Origin: Periconia sp. R9002
Lineage: Eukaryota; Ascomycota; Dothideomycetes; Pleosporales; Periconiaceae
Assembly (NCBI GenBank): GCA_023627715.1
Contig: JAMAHW010000037.1
Location: 248,001 to 312,000, forward strand
Direction: 5' to 3'
Length of the DNA stretch: 64,000 bases
Shown piece by piece: positions 35,057 to 46,380 of the stretch (its first letter is position 1; each line of letters opens with the position of its first letter). Made by a program: the position numbers and the translations under genes. The notes below the pieces were generated by a model, which ran no database searches, was not told where the DNA came from, and was given only the letters and a program-made list of their open reading frames with translations.

Positions 35057-37834
35057 ATGGACGACGATGTACTTCATACCTCGGCAGGCACGAGTGATCG
35101 CGTTCAAAAGCACAACGCCGCAAACCCTCCCGGCAACCCCAACCTGAACCCTCGCTCATGCGTCACATGCCGTCGTCGCAAGGTGAAATGCGACAAAAAA
35201 CAGCCATGCTCAAATTGCGCCCGCGCAAAAATCGACTGCATTTTCCCCGGCCCTGGTCGCGCACCCCGCAAGAACAGGAAACCTCCAGATGGCGAGCTTC
35301 TGGATCGCCTGAGGAGGCTTGAGGGCGTCGTCCAGAGTCTCAATGCTCAGGTCGAAGAGCATGAGCAGGAAGCTGCGCAGAGGGAGCGAAAGGCTGACGA
35401 CGCGGACTTCAAGTCGACAGAGGACGAGGGGAGTATAGCAACATGTCCCAATGCGCCTATGGCTCAGCGACCTAGCGTTATCCTGGAGGGAAGCGTCGAG
35501 GGATTGGAGACGAGGTTTGGTCGGTTGGTCGTGGACCAGGGAAGAAGTCGATACATCAACAGCAGTTTTTGGGCGAGCTTGAACAACGAGGTGCGTTATT
35601 TTCCTTGATCCTCTTCGCATTGCTGATCTCGTGCAGGTGGAAGACCTCAAATCGATCTTGGTCGAGCACTCGGACGAAGAAGAAGCCCAAGATTCTCCCG
35701 ATGCGGCTTCACCTCAGCACCCGGGCTTCATGTTTGGCTACAGCTCTACCAACGTGGATATGTTGGCACTCCACCCTCCTCTCAAGCAAGGTATTGAGAT
35801 GTGGGCACGCTACAGGTCAAATGTCGACCCGCTCGTCAAAGTGTTACACAATCCTACTTTCGAGCTCACCTACTTGCAAGCCATCGCGCAACCCGATAAG
35901 ATTCCCAAGTCGCTTGAACCCCTCATGTTCACCATATATTACGCTGCCGTCACGAGCGTAACACAAGAATACGCTTTGGAGAAATGGGGTGAAGGAAGGG
36001 ATACTTTACTGTCCAGGTATCGTTTTGGATTGGAACAGGCGCTTGCGAGAGCGAACTTCTTGATCAATGACGAAATGGTCATTTTGCAGGCATTCGTCAT
36101 CTTCATGGTCCTCATGCGACGAAACGACGATGCGCGTAAAATTTGGACCTTGACAGGTCTCGCAGTCCGGATGGCTCAGACGTTGGGCATTCATCGTGAC
36201 GGGGCACATTTCAACCTTACTCCTTTTGAGATTGAAATGCGCAGAAGGCTTTGGTGGCAAGTTTGCCTTCTCGACGCCCGAGCGTCTGAGGATCATGGGT
36301 GTGATCCTACGATTATCGAGGCTCAATTTGATACGAAAATGGTCAGTTGACAACTCCGCTTCCCATAGCTTGTCGCACATCTATCGTTTAAATTGCTAAC
36401 CACAAACAGCCTCTAAATGTCAATGACGAAGATTTGCATCCAAACATGAAAGAGTTCCCAGAAGAACGGAAGGGTTTCACTGAAATGACCTTCAGCCTGA
36501 TCCGTTTTGAAGTGACCAACATCTTCCGCCGCATATTCTACGTTCCTCCTTCCCCCGTCCGCTGTCACGAGTTTTTCAGCACACTATCTGTCCCTGAGAA
36601 AGAACGATGGATCAGCAACTGCCACCAACGGCTCGAGGAAAAATATCTTTCAAACTGTGACATGTCAATACCACTGTGTTGGATTACTGCGACTGTATCA
36701 CGGTTGGTCATGAGCAAGATGTGGCTTATTGTGTATCACCCTCATCAACGTAAAGACGGTGGTGCTTCGCTTCCTCAGGAAACCAAAGATAAACTCTTCA
36801 TAACTTCACTTGAGAATATAGAGTACTCAGTCCTCATCGAAACGGAAGCGCGAACATCACAGTGGGCCTGGCTCTTCCGGACCTACGTTCAATGGCACGC
36901 AATTGCTTTCCTTCTCTCTGAGCTCTGCGTCCGGACCAAGGGTGAGGCTGTGGAGCGAGCGTGGCGTGCTCTTGATGCCACGGCAGGACGATGGTGGTTC
37001 CCCCTCAAAGACGGAACTCCTCACGCATCAGGACAAGCGGGGTGCCTATGGAAGCCATTACGCAAGTTGATGGCCAAAGCGAGGGCCGCGCGAGCGAGGG
37101 AACTGGCACTCGAACGTGCCAGTCAGGCGCTCAAGAACAACAACAGTGTTTATTCCGACTTCAATCAGATGCTGAGTGCGTCACAGAACGCGCCAGTCCA
37201 ACCTGCGCAGCCTGACCCCAAGGACTTGGACAGAATGCTACGACCTGCGGCGCAGAGATTGGGAGAGATGCCCGTGTCGAGTCCGCCCACGTGGGGCACA
37301 GAGAGTCCGTCGGCTAACAGCGCAAACGCTTCATCGACAGGTGCACCGGCAACCACAAATAATAATATCAAGACAAATGGACATGTATTCAACGGTGTAT
37401 CGGATTTGCAAGCATTCAACAGTCTCTCCGAACACGGGCTAGATTATCTAATCAGGGACGTGATGGAGGGAGGGCCATCATTGAATGGCACAAACGGGCT
37501 ACTCGAAACGAACACTGACAACGTGAACGCAGCCAACTATGTACCTCTGGACCATACCTCAACTGCTGAGCCTTCCAACCAAATCGCAAACGCCACGGTC
37601 TCACTCCCTCCCAATGCAGCCACCAATATAGTTGATCCCACGGCCACAGACGTGAATTTCGACAACATAGCAGGCCTGGACGACTTCTCCATGGGTGATA
37701 TGAGTACAGATATGGGTACGGATATGGACTGGACAGTATGGGACGATCTCGTTGGCCAGTTTGGCGTCGACGGAGTGGTCCAGCAGGGCGCCGCCAACGG
37801 AGCGGGGCACTTGGGCAAGGTTGGATGGTTCTGA
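35057..37834 (+). CDS. Zn2Cys6 transcription factor
   Basis: Three exons (35057-35590, 35637-36341, 36410-37834), all joined in phase 0, give 887 residues. The binuclear zinc cluster lies at C35-C61 with exact spacing C-x2-C-x6-C-x5-C-x2-C-x6-C (CVTCRRRKVKCDKKQ...), followed by a basic linker and a short coiled coil (LLDRLRRLEGVVQSLNAQVE) for dimerisation. The middle region is the fungal-specific regulatory domain (LTGLAVRMAQTLGIHRDG, then EIEMRRRLWWQVCLLDARAS). The C-terminal 250 residues are Asn/Ser/Thr-rich and acidic (NFDNIAGLDDFSMGDMSTDM), suited to activation. The target genes are unknown. The adjacent dehydrogenase and phosphotransferase might be regulated by it, but nothing in the sequence shows this. 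Confidence 0.92.
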
Positions 37835-39140
37835 ATGAACAAGAATGGGTTTCTGGCGATGTCCAGAGAATCGCTCGCTAGTGAAAAGGAGGCTACGAAC
37901 TTTTGACGACGGGCGTTTTGGTGCGCTTTTTTGTGTTCGACACCCTGCTCCACCCTTATCTGTTTTCTCTGGATATACCCTGGCGTTTCGCGGTAGGCAA
38001 AATGTTTGTCGAATGCGCGGTAGCTGGACCGGATTTTGTAGCCATAAAAACCCAACACTTTCACGAATGAAATGATCGACTCTGAACATTTTTCTTCACC
38101 TAGTCCTTGACCTGCAACCACAGAAGCATATTACAAAGTTCAGCCTCTTCATCTACGGCATCGCGCCACCCCTCACTCACTACGCACCCCCCAGCCCACG
38201 CTAATGCCGGCTGCATGCACATCTTCACACGTAAACATGCAGTCAACACCTGCATGTGCAGTGACTAAGGACGTACGTAAGTATAGAGGGGTGGGGAGGT
38301 TGATATAGATCGGGTTACCCTTATCAAGGCATCCCGTCCCCCCAGTCAGTCAACTGCTCACCGTAAATAAAAGATCTCATGATGAATCGCTACTTTCTCA
38401 TGTTGCACTACCGTTCTGGAACCGATCGTGGGTGGGTAAGTATGGGTAAGTAGAACACGCAACGCCACGTCCGATTGAGCAAGACGAGAAATGTGGATCT
38501 CCCCTCCCCCCTCCAGGGTACGAAGGCCACGATGTTCTTCGCAACGTATATAAACGCTAGCTTGGAGGCTCACGCCCTTCCCATTCTTCCCGTAACCCCC
38601 TCCATTTTCCCGAGAACCCGTGTTGCGGTACAAAGGAGTTTTATTTATAAGCCGCGCGTTCGTATTCGACAGACCTCGGCGCGGAAAATTTTCATGGTCT
38701 ACATATTCGCAATTCTCTTCGCACGGTTTATCTTTTAGTAGATAGTATAACTAGTTGGTGCTTTTGCTCCGAGTTTAGTTACTTTTGTTTTCGGTAGTGT
38801 CTATCAGGTACTTTGGTCTACCTCTCGCATTCGCCCTCGATTTCTGTCTAGTTCTGCGTTGGTACGCGCGCACGCAGGCACACGTAGAGTGAGCGTTGGT
38901 CTTGCCACGTGTTTTTATTGTGGCCTGAGGTTTTTGTTAGGTGTTGTGGGGTTGAGATTATTGGAGCGTTTCTTTCGGAAGGGATCTAGCATTTGATAGT
39001 ACCTTGAGGGTATTCAAGAGATAGTTGGTCAGTCTTGAACAGGGACAAGAGGTATAACAGCTAAAACGGGCAACGCAAAAACACCAACACCTCCTCCTTT
39101 CAAAAAGAAACAAACAAACAAAAAGTTAACATCAACAAGA
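37835..39140. other. Intergenic region between regulator and dehydrogenase
   Basis: About 1.3 kb. Contains several TGCATG motifs near 38210-38260 and a T-rich leader before 39141. No gene is supported. Confidence 0.45.
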
Positions 39141-40525
39141 ATGTCCGCAACACCAACCCCCGCCGACGCCGGTCTCCCTGCCGCACCCTCCACACCACCC
39201 CCGTCAACATCAACCACCGATCCACCAAGCACCGCAGCACAGAAACCAACCATCGTCCACCTCGGCGACGACATAAGATGGAACCACGACCTCTACGCCG
39301 AACTGAACCGCAAATTCCACGTCGAGAGGAGCTACTCCATGGGGAGAGACGAGTTCAAGAAGGCCCTGGTCGAGAGGAAGTGGGGCGATTTCGTCGGCAT
39401 GTATCGCCCATTTTGGAATACGGGAGGCGAGATGGGGAATTGGGATGAGGAATTGATGTGAGTCTTTGTTCCTGCTGAGGTTTTGGGGGTTTGCGGAGGG
39501 GGTAGGAGTGGGAAGGGGAGAAGTGGGAGTGTTGTGATACGAGCAAATGACTGATGTAAAAGGAGACAGATCGCTTCTACCCAAGTCGTGCAAGATTTAT
39601 GCGTCTGCGGGCGCAGGGTTCGATTGGGTGGATACGAAGACTATGGGTGAGAAAGGTAGGTTATCATACCTTCACACATCCTCATCCTCATCCTCATCCC
39701 ATCTTCCCTTCCTCCCCCTTTTCTCAAAACAACACACCAAACCCTCCCTCCCCCCTCCCCCATCCATACACCCAAACCAACGCCGACCCAGGAATCATCT
39801 ACTGCAACGCCGCAACCTCCTGCACCGAATCCGTCGTCGACCTAGCCCTAGTCCACCTCCTCTCCACCTACCGCGCGCTCCCCTGGACCTTCCTCGCCGC
39901 ACGCTCAGGCTCCCCCTCCGACTTCCACACCGCCAACCAAACCATCGCGTCCGTGACCCACAACCCCAACAACAGCATCCTCGGCATCGTGGGGCTCGGC
40001 CGCATCGGGACGCGGCTCGCCTGGAAAGCCGCCACCGCCTTCGAGATGCGCGTCTGGTACCACGACAAGTGCCGCTTCCCGGACCGCGAAGCGGGTATCC
40101 CGGGAGGTGCGAAGTTCTGCGAGAGTCTGGAAGAGTTGCTGGGGAACGCGGATTGTGTGGTTCTTTGCACGCCTTTTGACGGGTCTGTGTTACTCTCGTC
40201 GCCGCAGTTTGAGAAGTTTAAGTTTGGGGCGAGGTTGGTGAATATTGCGAGGGGGAAACTTGTTGATGAGGATGCGCTGGTGAAGGCGCTGGATGAAGGG
40301 AGGGTATCGGCGGCTGGGTTGGACGTCCATGCTAACGAGCCGAATGTGAATATGCAGCTGGCGCAGAGGAGGAATGTCCTAGTTACGAGCCATACTGCGG
40401 GCGCGAGTGTGGAGAGCCATGTTGGGTTTGAGAGGTTGGGTATGGAGAACTTGTTGGGGTGGTTGGAGAAGGGACGGGAGGGGACGTTAAGTGCGGTTAA
40501 TTTGGCGTCGCTGAGGGAGGAGTAG
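39141..40525 (+). CDS. D-isomer-specific 2-hydroxyacid dehydrogenase
   Basis: Three exons (39141-39457, 39570-39655, 39792-40525) give 378 residues. The NAD(P)-binding Rossmann motif is GLGRIG at residues 202-207. The catalytic triad is visible: R288 (NIARGKLVDEDAL), E317 (DVHANEPN) and H335 (VTSHTAGASV). The N-terminal 35 residues are Pro/Thr/Ala-rich and probably disordered. The family reduces 2-oxo acids (glyoxylate, hydroxypyruvate and similar) or oxidises D-2-hydroxy acids in the cytosol; the substrate is not evident. The first intron (GTGAGT) and second (GTAGGT) both rebuild family-like sequence (SAGAGFDWVDTKTMGEKGIIYCN). Confidence 0.92.
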
Positions 40526-40775
40526 GGAGGTGGGTGAGCTTTCGCGCTCTGTGAGTTCCTGAAATGGAGAGGATGAGGGTTTTTTTTAGCATGTTCGATG
40601 AACGATGAACTGAGATTTTCCCTTCGTGAATTGATTCGTAGCCCTCCCAACAACCAATTGACCCACCTAAAACAACCTCCTCCTTCATTCCCCACTTACC
40701 TAAATACACTTCAGATACTGAACACTTAGTATCATCAACACTTCGCCAACTTTTCCTGCTGACAGAAACTCCCCT

Positions 40776-41842
40776 TCACGCCCCACGCGCCAGAACAAAG
40801 TAATCCCAATAATCATAACACTCGTACCGGTCTAGAAAAAGCGGTAAATATTTCGTCTCCCACTCTTCGCCAATACGCGATGTCCACCGCGCCTTGCAGT
40901 ATTCCCAATACGCCGGATACCACCCAGCCTGATGCCAATCAACAATGGCCACAACACGAGGATTCTTCCCCCGAGATACAATGATGTTGCTACGATGTAG
41001 ATCCGCATGCGTGAACACAATGGGCAAGTCGTCGGGGAGAAAGCCGCGGTACGGATGTGTCGGTACGTCTTTAACGTTCTTGTGCTTGTTAAGGCCGTAT
41101 GTTGAGGTCAACCAGTCGTGGAATGAGGAGACTCTGGGGAATGGACCTGCGGTTGGGGCGCATGTGTCTGTGAAGATTAAGTCTAACAATGGTTGTTTCC
41201 CGATATGTCCTTGGACTCACAATTAGCTTCGAAAACATAACCCAACTACAACACCAGCCCGCTACATCAATAACAATCATAGCCAGTCAATCAACCAGTC
41301 ATGCTGAACAAAAAAACGCCTAACCTACCAATAAAGCAAGCCAACGAATCCCCATCCCCAACACCACGCCACGCATCCACCATCCCCCGCAACTCCCCAC
41401 AAATCGCCACCCTATCCTCCTCCACCATCCCATCCCACCTCTCCTCCAACGTACCCCCCTCCACCAACTCCATATAAAGAAACGTCTGCTCGCCATCTTT
41501 CCGCCAGCCAAACACTTCGGGCACAGGAACTACCTGCGGAAGCATCTTTCGTATGAAGAGGAGACATTGCGCTTCGGCGATTGTGATTCCTGTCCCGTAT
41601 TTGACTAACAATTTCATGTCTGGGAAATATACAGGCGGTGGTCGAGATTGGTTGCTTGCGCGGGGGTTTGAGGGTTGGCTTGCGAGTTGTCTTACCGAGG
41701 CTGGGGAGGGGAGAGATGCTGGCGCGTGAGGTTGGAGGAAAAAGGAGGAGTTTCTGAATGTGGCTTCTTCTTCGTACGGTAAGAACTCGCTGACGTTTGA
41801 GTGCAATGTTGGGTCTGAGTGTTTGCGAGGCTCCATGATCAT
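40776..41842 (-). CDS. Aminoglycoside-phosphotransferase-fold kinase (APH family)
   Basis: Two exons (41842-41329, 41209-40776) give 315 residues. The catalytic Brenner motif is HADLHRSN (D241, N246) and the metal-binding motif is IVDWHQAGWYP (D262). LYMELVEGGTL is the hinge of the ATP-binding lobe. Fungi carry large families of these proteins, which phosphorylate small molecules of mostly unknown identity; antibiotic resistance is not implied. The acceptor of the single intron is CCAAG rather than CAG; it is the one that keeps phase and gives FIGHIGKQPLLDLIF. The gene converges on the dehydrogenase, 250 bases apart. Confidence 0.85.
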
Positions 41843-42908
41843 AATAAGTACCTTCGACTAGGGGTGGGTGGGGCGCGTGGATCCGTGGATGGGGGGGATT
41901 GTAGATTGATGGCTTGCTCGATTGCTTTGATTCCTACGCGGTTTTTAGGGCCTGTTCGTGGCGTTCTCTATCTCATTCTGGCTTATGTAAGAATGATACA
42001 CACATAGTAGAAATATTTCAAGCTTCAGAGATAGCAGGGGATGATTGAGACGTGCCATTCTCTATGTTGCGTCTAGGTAGGTAGATACAGAGCGTGGATA
42101 ACCAAATTTTAAGAGTGTGGGGATTTGAAAGGGTGTTTGTGTATGTAGGTGAGGGTGCTGTGGCTGAACTACCCGCCTCTTACCATGTTTGTTGCATTTA
42201 TCAAGAGAAAGAATGGCTTGTTTGACACTTTTTTTTTTATTCTGCGCATTAACGGGAAGTCAAAAAGAACGCTGGCTCATCTTACATACGAAAATTGCCA
42301 GCGGTACCATGTGCTATCCATATTGTAATCTAGCAACTCACTGCATGTTGCATGATATCCGTTACTCCTGCGATATTTGGACATGTGGACAGTGGTGTGT
42401 AAAAGGTAAGGAGTCAGTCAGTTGAGGGGTAGACATGATCGTATGTAGCCATTTTTCTTCCTGTATCGTCAACGGTGCTACATACGTTTCCTTTGAGAGC
42501 GAGTTTCGCATACGAGTTCGCCGCTTGACAGCAGGGAAGGGCAGCACAATGTTAGCAGTGCCTTTGCATACATCGAATTGCACACGTGTGCCTCTTCCCC
42601 GCTCAGACATCAAGCTCATACGCCTACCTATTTGCGCTGGTTCCTTCTGACTGCGCAACAAGTCTTTAAACGTTCCAGAAGCAATCTATTCTTCTTCACA
42701 ACGAGGCAAAAATAGTAGAAAGCATTGTTGTTAAATGAATGAGTAAGCTGATCAAGTCGTGTCTATTGTAGCTTTCAAATGTTACCAAAGTCTTTCGTGC
42801 CCTCACTGTACCCTTCAACAACACACACAAGCAACTCCCTTTTCTCCGCCTTTCTCTCTCGTCAATTCCTATTCGCGTCCCCATCTCGGGCATTCGCACA
42901 TCCCTCTC
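41843..42908. other. Intergenic region
   Basis: About 1 kb between the phosphotransferase promoter and the 3' end of the small secreted gene. Nothing supported. Confidence 0.45.
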
Positions 42909-43369
42909 TTACAAGACCTCAAAAGTCTGCGGCCCCCCTATCAAATTCGCCGTGAACCCGCTGCACTCCTTGCGATCGGTAAACAACTCCGCGCTGGTCC
43001 CACAGGTGTCGGACGTCGACACGCGCAGTTTGCGTCCCGGCTTTGGTTCCCACTTGACCGAGCGAACGGCGACGCTGAAGCCTAGCTCCGAGCATTCCTG
43101 GGGGCCGGCGGAATCATCAGAGCACTCGATGCCGAGAAAATCTTTGCAGTTAAAGTCTTCGTACCAGGTGACGCACCAGTTGTCGCGGCGCTTAGCGAGC
43201 TGTCTGGCGGGGTTAGGCGTCACGGCGCTGCTGGCTGGTCAGTGATAGGTTCCGGGACGCATTCGTGAGGGAGGGTAGGGTCGGGTGGTGGTTACCTGGC
43301 GGGCAGGGCGAGTGCGGTGCTTGTGAGGCATGCGAGTAGCGCTGCCTTGAGGAGGTTTGATCCAATCAT
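42909..43369 (-). CDS. Small secreted cysteine-containing protein
   Basis: Two exons (43369-43296, 43227-42909) give 130 residues. Residues 1-21 are a signal peptide (LLKAALLACLTSTALA). A KRR site at 37-39 suggests Kex2-type processing, after which the mature part of about 91 residues holds six cysteines (in WCVTW, NCKDF, ECSDD, ECSEL, TCGTS and ECSGF), enough for three disulfides. I recognise no family. Size, secretion signal and cysteine content match the broad class of fungal small secreted proteins, which includes effectors and wall-associated proteins, but function is unknown. It sits at the edge of the gene-poor island that follows, and a TATA-like box precedes it. Confidence 0.78.
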
Positions 43370-43518
43370 GATAATGAGGAGAAAGTGAGGATGTTGTTGG
43401 AGTGGCTAACGTGATTGACTAAGTAGTATGGTAGGTGGATTGAACTGGATTTTGAAGGTCGGCGATGGAATTGGGTAGATGATTCTAAACGCACATAGGA
43501 CTATCGACGAACACCTCA

Positions 43519-43526
43519 TATTTATA
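43519..43526 (-). promoter_or_regulatory. TATA-like box (TATAAATA) of the secreted-protein gene
   Basis: On the minus strand TATAAATA lies 150 bases before the ATG at 43369. Confidence 0.5.
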
Positions 43527-43860
43527 CCTCGTTAGGCGCACTTTCCATGGGGTCGACGTCTATACCACCGTCCGAGTTGAGAATGGTCATTGAACTGTGC
43601 CATAAGCTCACTCAGACACCTCGACGTTAACAGTCTGCCTGATACGTCACAGAGTATCAGGCTCCTACAATAAAAGCTTGATTTGCACAGTTGCAATTCT
43701 CTCGCCCGCTACGTAGCCAATAAATTCATGTCGTTGCTCAAGCGTGCGGTACAACTAGCTTGATTATTACTAAGAATTTTTAGGGATTTCTAGAGTAAGC
43801 GGTCAGCTAGTTTATGATTCAGGAATAAATATCTATCCAATAGGGGGCGGCTTATATATG

Positions 43861-43974
43861 TGCCGCTGGGCTGTGTAGACCTTTTATATTACCCTGTGCC
43901 GCTAGGCTATGTAGGACAGCCTCAGCATCATCCTATGCCGCTAGGCTGTGAAGAACAGCCTTAATCAACATTAG
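43861..43974. repeat. Three imperfect tandem units of about 36-39 bp
   Basis: Each unit starts TGCCGCT-GGGCT/AGGCT-G/ATG (43861, 43897, 43936); units two and three also share an ACAGCCT motif. The spacing is 36 and 39 bases. Confidence 0.6.
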
Positions 43975-44281
43975 CCTATACTAACAGGATATACAGGCTA
44001 GCATTAATATTACCATATGCTATGAAGAACTACTGTATTTTGATCCTGCCTCGCTTGGGGATATGGGGTCGAGTGGGGCAAAAGGGCAAGATAGTAGGAT
44101 CTGATTCTTTCACAAACCTTATAGTTAGGGCGGGCAACAATGTGGGCATTTCGATACCCTCTAAAATACCACTCTCTGGCTACATACATTCTCGAGATAC
44201 AACGGCTTTCTCCCAAAATTTACAATGCGGTGACGTTGTAGCACTAATAGCCCGTCACCCAAACACCATTTACATCTTCTG

Positions 44282-45066
44282 TTAATTTTTAGGTGCTCCA
44301 TCGACGATTTGCAAAGCTGTCTGGTCCAATACCCCATTTTGCACAAGTGCAGCAACGAATTGCCGTAGCCATGTTTGGCAGTTCTGAATTGTCACTCGCT
44401 GCCTCGGTCCCTGTAGCAACTAATATTAGCAAAGTTAAGCCCAAAGAAAGACACTACTAACCTGAGAGCTAGCTGAGGTTAAACTGGGACCTGGCGCAGG
44501 AACGCTGAGCGCAGTTTGCTCAATATAGTCATGCGCAGTTCTATCTTGCGATTGACCTCCCCCAACATCCACCACGTGCTCGTCAAGGACTTGTCCTACC
44601 AACAGGATTTGATGAACACGCTTGGTATTTGCAATATCGTAATTGCGATCAAACAAAACGCTGAATCCATTTGCCGCGTCTCCCTCGGCGTGAATGCGTT
44701 TTCCAACATCTGAAATGGCCGTTGATGGAATCCATAGAGACCAATGGGCAGGAAAGAGCCGGGAATTGTACACAATAATATAAATATTGCGGGGTATAAT
44801 GGTCGCCTAAGCTGTTCTGTAGGCAATCGAAGAGATATGAACTGGACTCTATAGAGTGTAACCCAATGTATAGCTGATGTATATGCCTTTATACTAACCG
44901 TGGTGACATCAACAACTACGCGGCATTTGTTTGTTTCCGAAAACACGTATGGACGGCCTGATTTGCATTCTAAGCGCTGGACAGTTGCCAGGCTCATATA
45001 CAATCTCAAAAGTTTAGTAAACTTGAGGTAAGATGGCTGTGCCGCAGTCCTTCGACCTTGAATCAT
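44282..45066 (-). CDS. DUF6540-type hypothetical protein (N-terminal exon uncertain)
   Basis: The two downstream exons, 44806-44462 and 44410-44282, are well supported. They encode IYIIVYNSRLFPAHWSLWIP, then HAEGDAANGFSVLFDRNYDI, and after a 51-nt intron NCQTWLRQFVAALVQNGVLD and a final GAPKN. I recall this layout from the fungal family catalogued as DUF6540; the name is from memory. That core of 157 residues has no stop or frame break. An N-terminal exon is needed because no ATG precedes it; a phase-compatible one is 45066-44899 (56 residues, donor GTTAGT, intron 92 nt) but its sequence (IQGRRTAAQPSYLKF) is not family-like. Function unknown. It is the only intact coding sequence I see inside the island. 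Confidence 0.62.
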
Positions 45067-45772
45067 TCAGACGGTTATTGTTTTAGCGTCGAGAGGATGG
45101 TTGATTGTAACAGACTGTAGGCGCCGCAGATGTCCGGCGTCTACTGTAACGAGACATTATGCAACTTGATATCCAATAGCTGGCTTGTTGTGAGTTCTAG
45201 GGATAGAAGAGGCATTGGCTACATGAGTAATCACGTATATTATTCGTCCAACAGCCCGTAAAGTTTTGATCAACAAATTTTTTAATTCCCCTCGTGAATC
45301 CTACAATATCAGATGTAAGATAGCAATGTCGTCCTCGCTAAAGACCTCAAGCTTCATACCTAGGAAAGAGCGACCCAATTGCGTACTGTTTGAGGTGCAA
45401 GAGGTGAACATGTATTTTTTCAGTAAATAACTCGCCATAGTCTAATCACTCCTCAGGTTTTTTCCTTAAACGAGTACCTGCTGTGCGTTGCGATGGAGGC
45501 ATTTGTGAGGCCGCAGACCGGGTGAACTCTTACCCGAATTGATCCTCACATCACGTAATCCCCTTCCACAGTGTCACCCCTCGGTGACAAAAGCAGCCCA
45601 TTTCACAAATCTAACTATGTGGGGCAATACTTGGGTTCCGGAAATGTATAGTTTCCCTTATGGCTGCAATTTTCTACCGTGTGTTCGTTGTTCTTTTGCT
45701 CAATTATTACATATTTATATATACAATGCAAAACCTTTGTTATGCATACAACAACACAACAACCTCATCAAT
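45067..45772. other. Gene-free stretch before tRNA-Gly
   Basis: About 700 bases; no supported gene or repeat. Confidence 0.45.
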
Positions 45773-45855
45773 GCATCGGTGGTTTAGTGGTAAAATTAGC
45801 CGTTGCCATAGATAGCAACATCGGCTAGCCCCGGGTTCGATTCCCGGCCGATGCA
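45773..45855 (+). tRNA. tRNA-Gly (anticodon GCC) with a 12-nt intron
   Basis: Acceptor stem GCATCGG pairs with CCGATGC perfectly, discriminator A. The T arm is CCGGG-TTCGATT-CCCGG. The anticodon stem AGCCG pairs with CGGCT, and the loop is TTGCCA followed by an insertion. Removing 12 nt (TAGATAGCAACA) after position 37 leaves a normal 71-nt tRNA-Gly(GCC). D-arm GGTTTAGTGGTAAAATTAGC contains the A box. Confidence 0.95.
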
Positions 45856-46262
45856 AGTCAAGATTGTTTCTTTTTTGTTGGTGGGGAGAGTGAAAATTTG
45901 TGTGCGGGGGATTCGGAATCGCGAGTTTTAGTGGCAGATGACATTATTTTTGACCGCTAGTCTAGCGAATAGTATCTGTCACCCCAATCATTTCCTTGTT
46001 TTCCTTCCTCCTTTGTCGTTTTTCTGTTTTTCGATTGCACTTTTGGCGTATTGGGTGTACATGGAAAATAAATATTGGAGACAACATTTATTCGAGGAAA
46101 TGTTCAGGTCATTATCATTGGAAATGTCTCTTATGTACATGCATATGTACTAGTACGCTCCATAGAAATAGGGGACCCGATTGCGTGTATCACAATTAAA
46201 CATTGGTGTTCCTGATGTATGTATGCGTAAGAGCGTGTGGCTGTGGCTCAGAAGGCAAAGAA

Positions 46263-46380
46263 GATCCTTCGAAACCCACAGACCCAGAAGACAAAGACCC
46301 TCTGAAACCTACAGACCCTGAGGATAAGGAAGATCCTTCGAAACCCACAGATCCAGAAGACAAAGACCCCTTAAAACCCC
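46263..46380 (+). repeat. Minisatellite with 33/36-bp units
   Basis: Units of 33, 36 and 33 bases plus a partial fourth, alternating two variants (GATCCTTCGAAACCCACAGA and GACCCTCTGAAACCTACAGA starts), so the higher-order period is 69. In the plus frame starting at ATG 46215 it reads DPSKPTDPEDK / DPLKPTDPEDKE, inside an 82-codon open frame ending at 46463. No domain follows, and I cannot tell whether it is expressed. Confidence 0.7.

Larger units (their letters stand above)
43370..44281. other. Start of gene-poor island
   Basis: About 900 bases containing the promoter of the secreted-protein gene and a three-copy imperfect repeat. No gene. Confidence 0.45.

Noticed and set aside
35057..43369. 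Zn2Cys6 regulator, dehydrogenase, phosphotransferase and secreted protein as one pathway cluster
   Set aside because: These are common unrelated families separated by kilobase gaps; nothing in the sequence links them.
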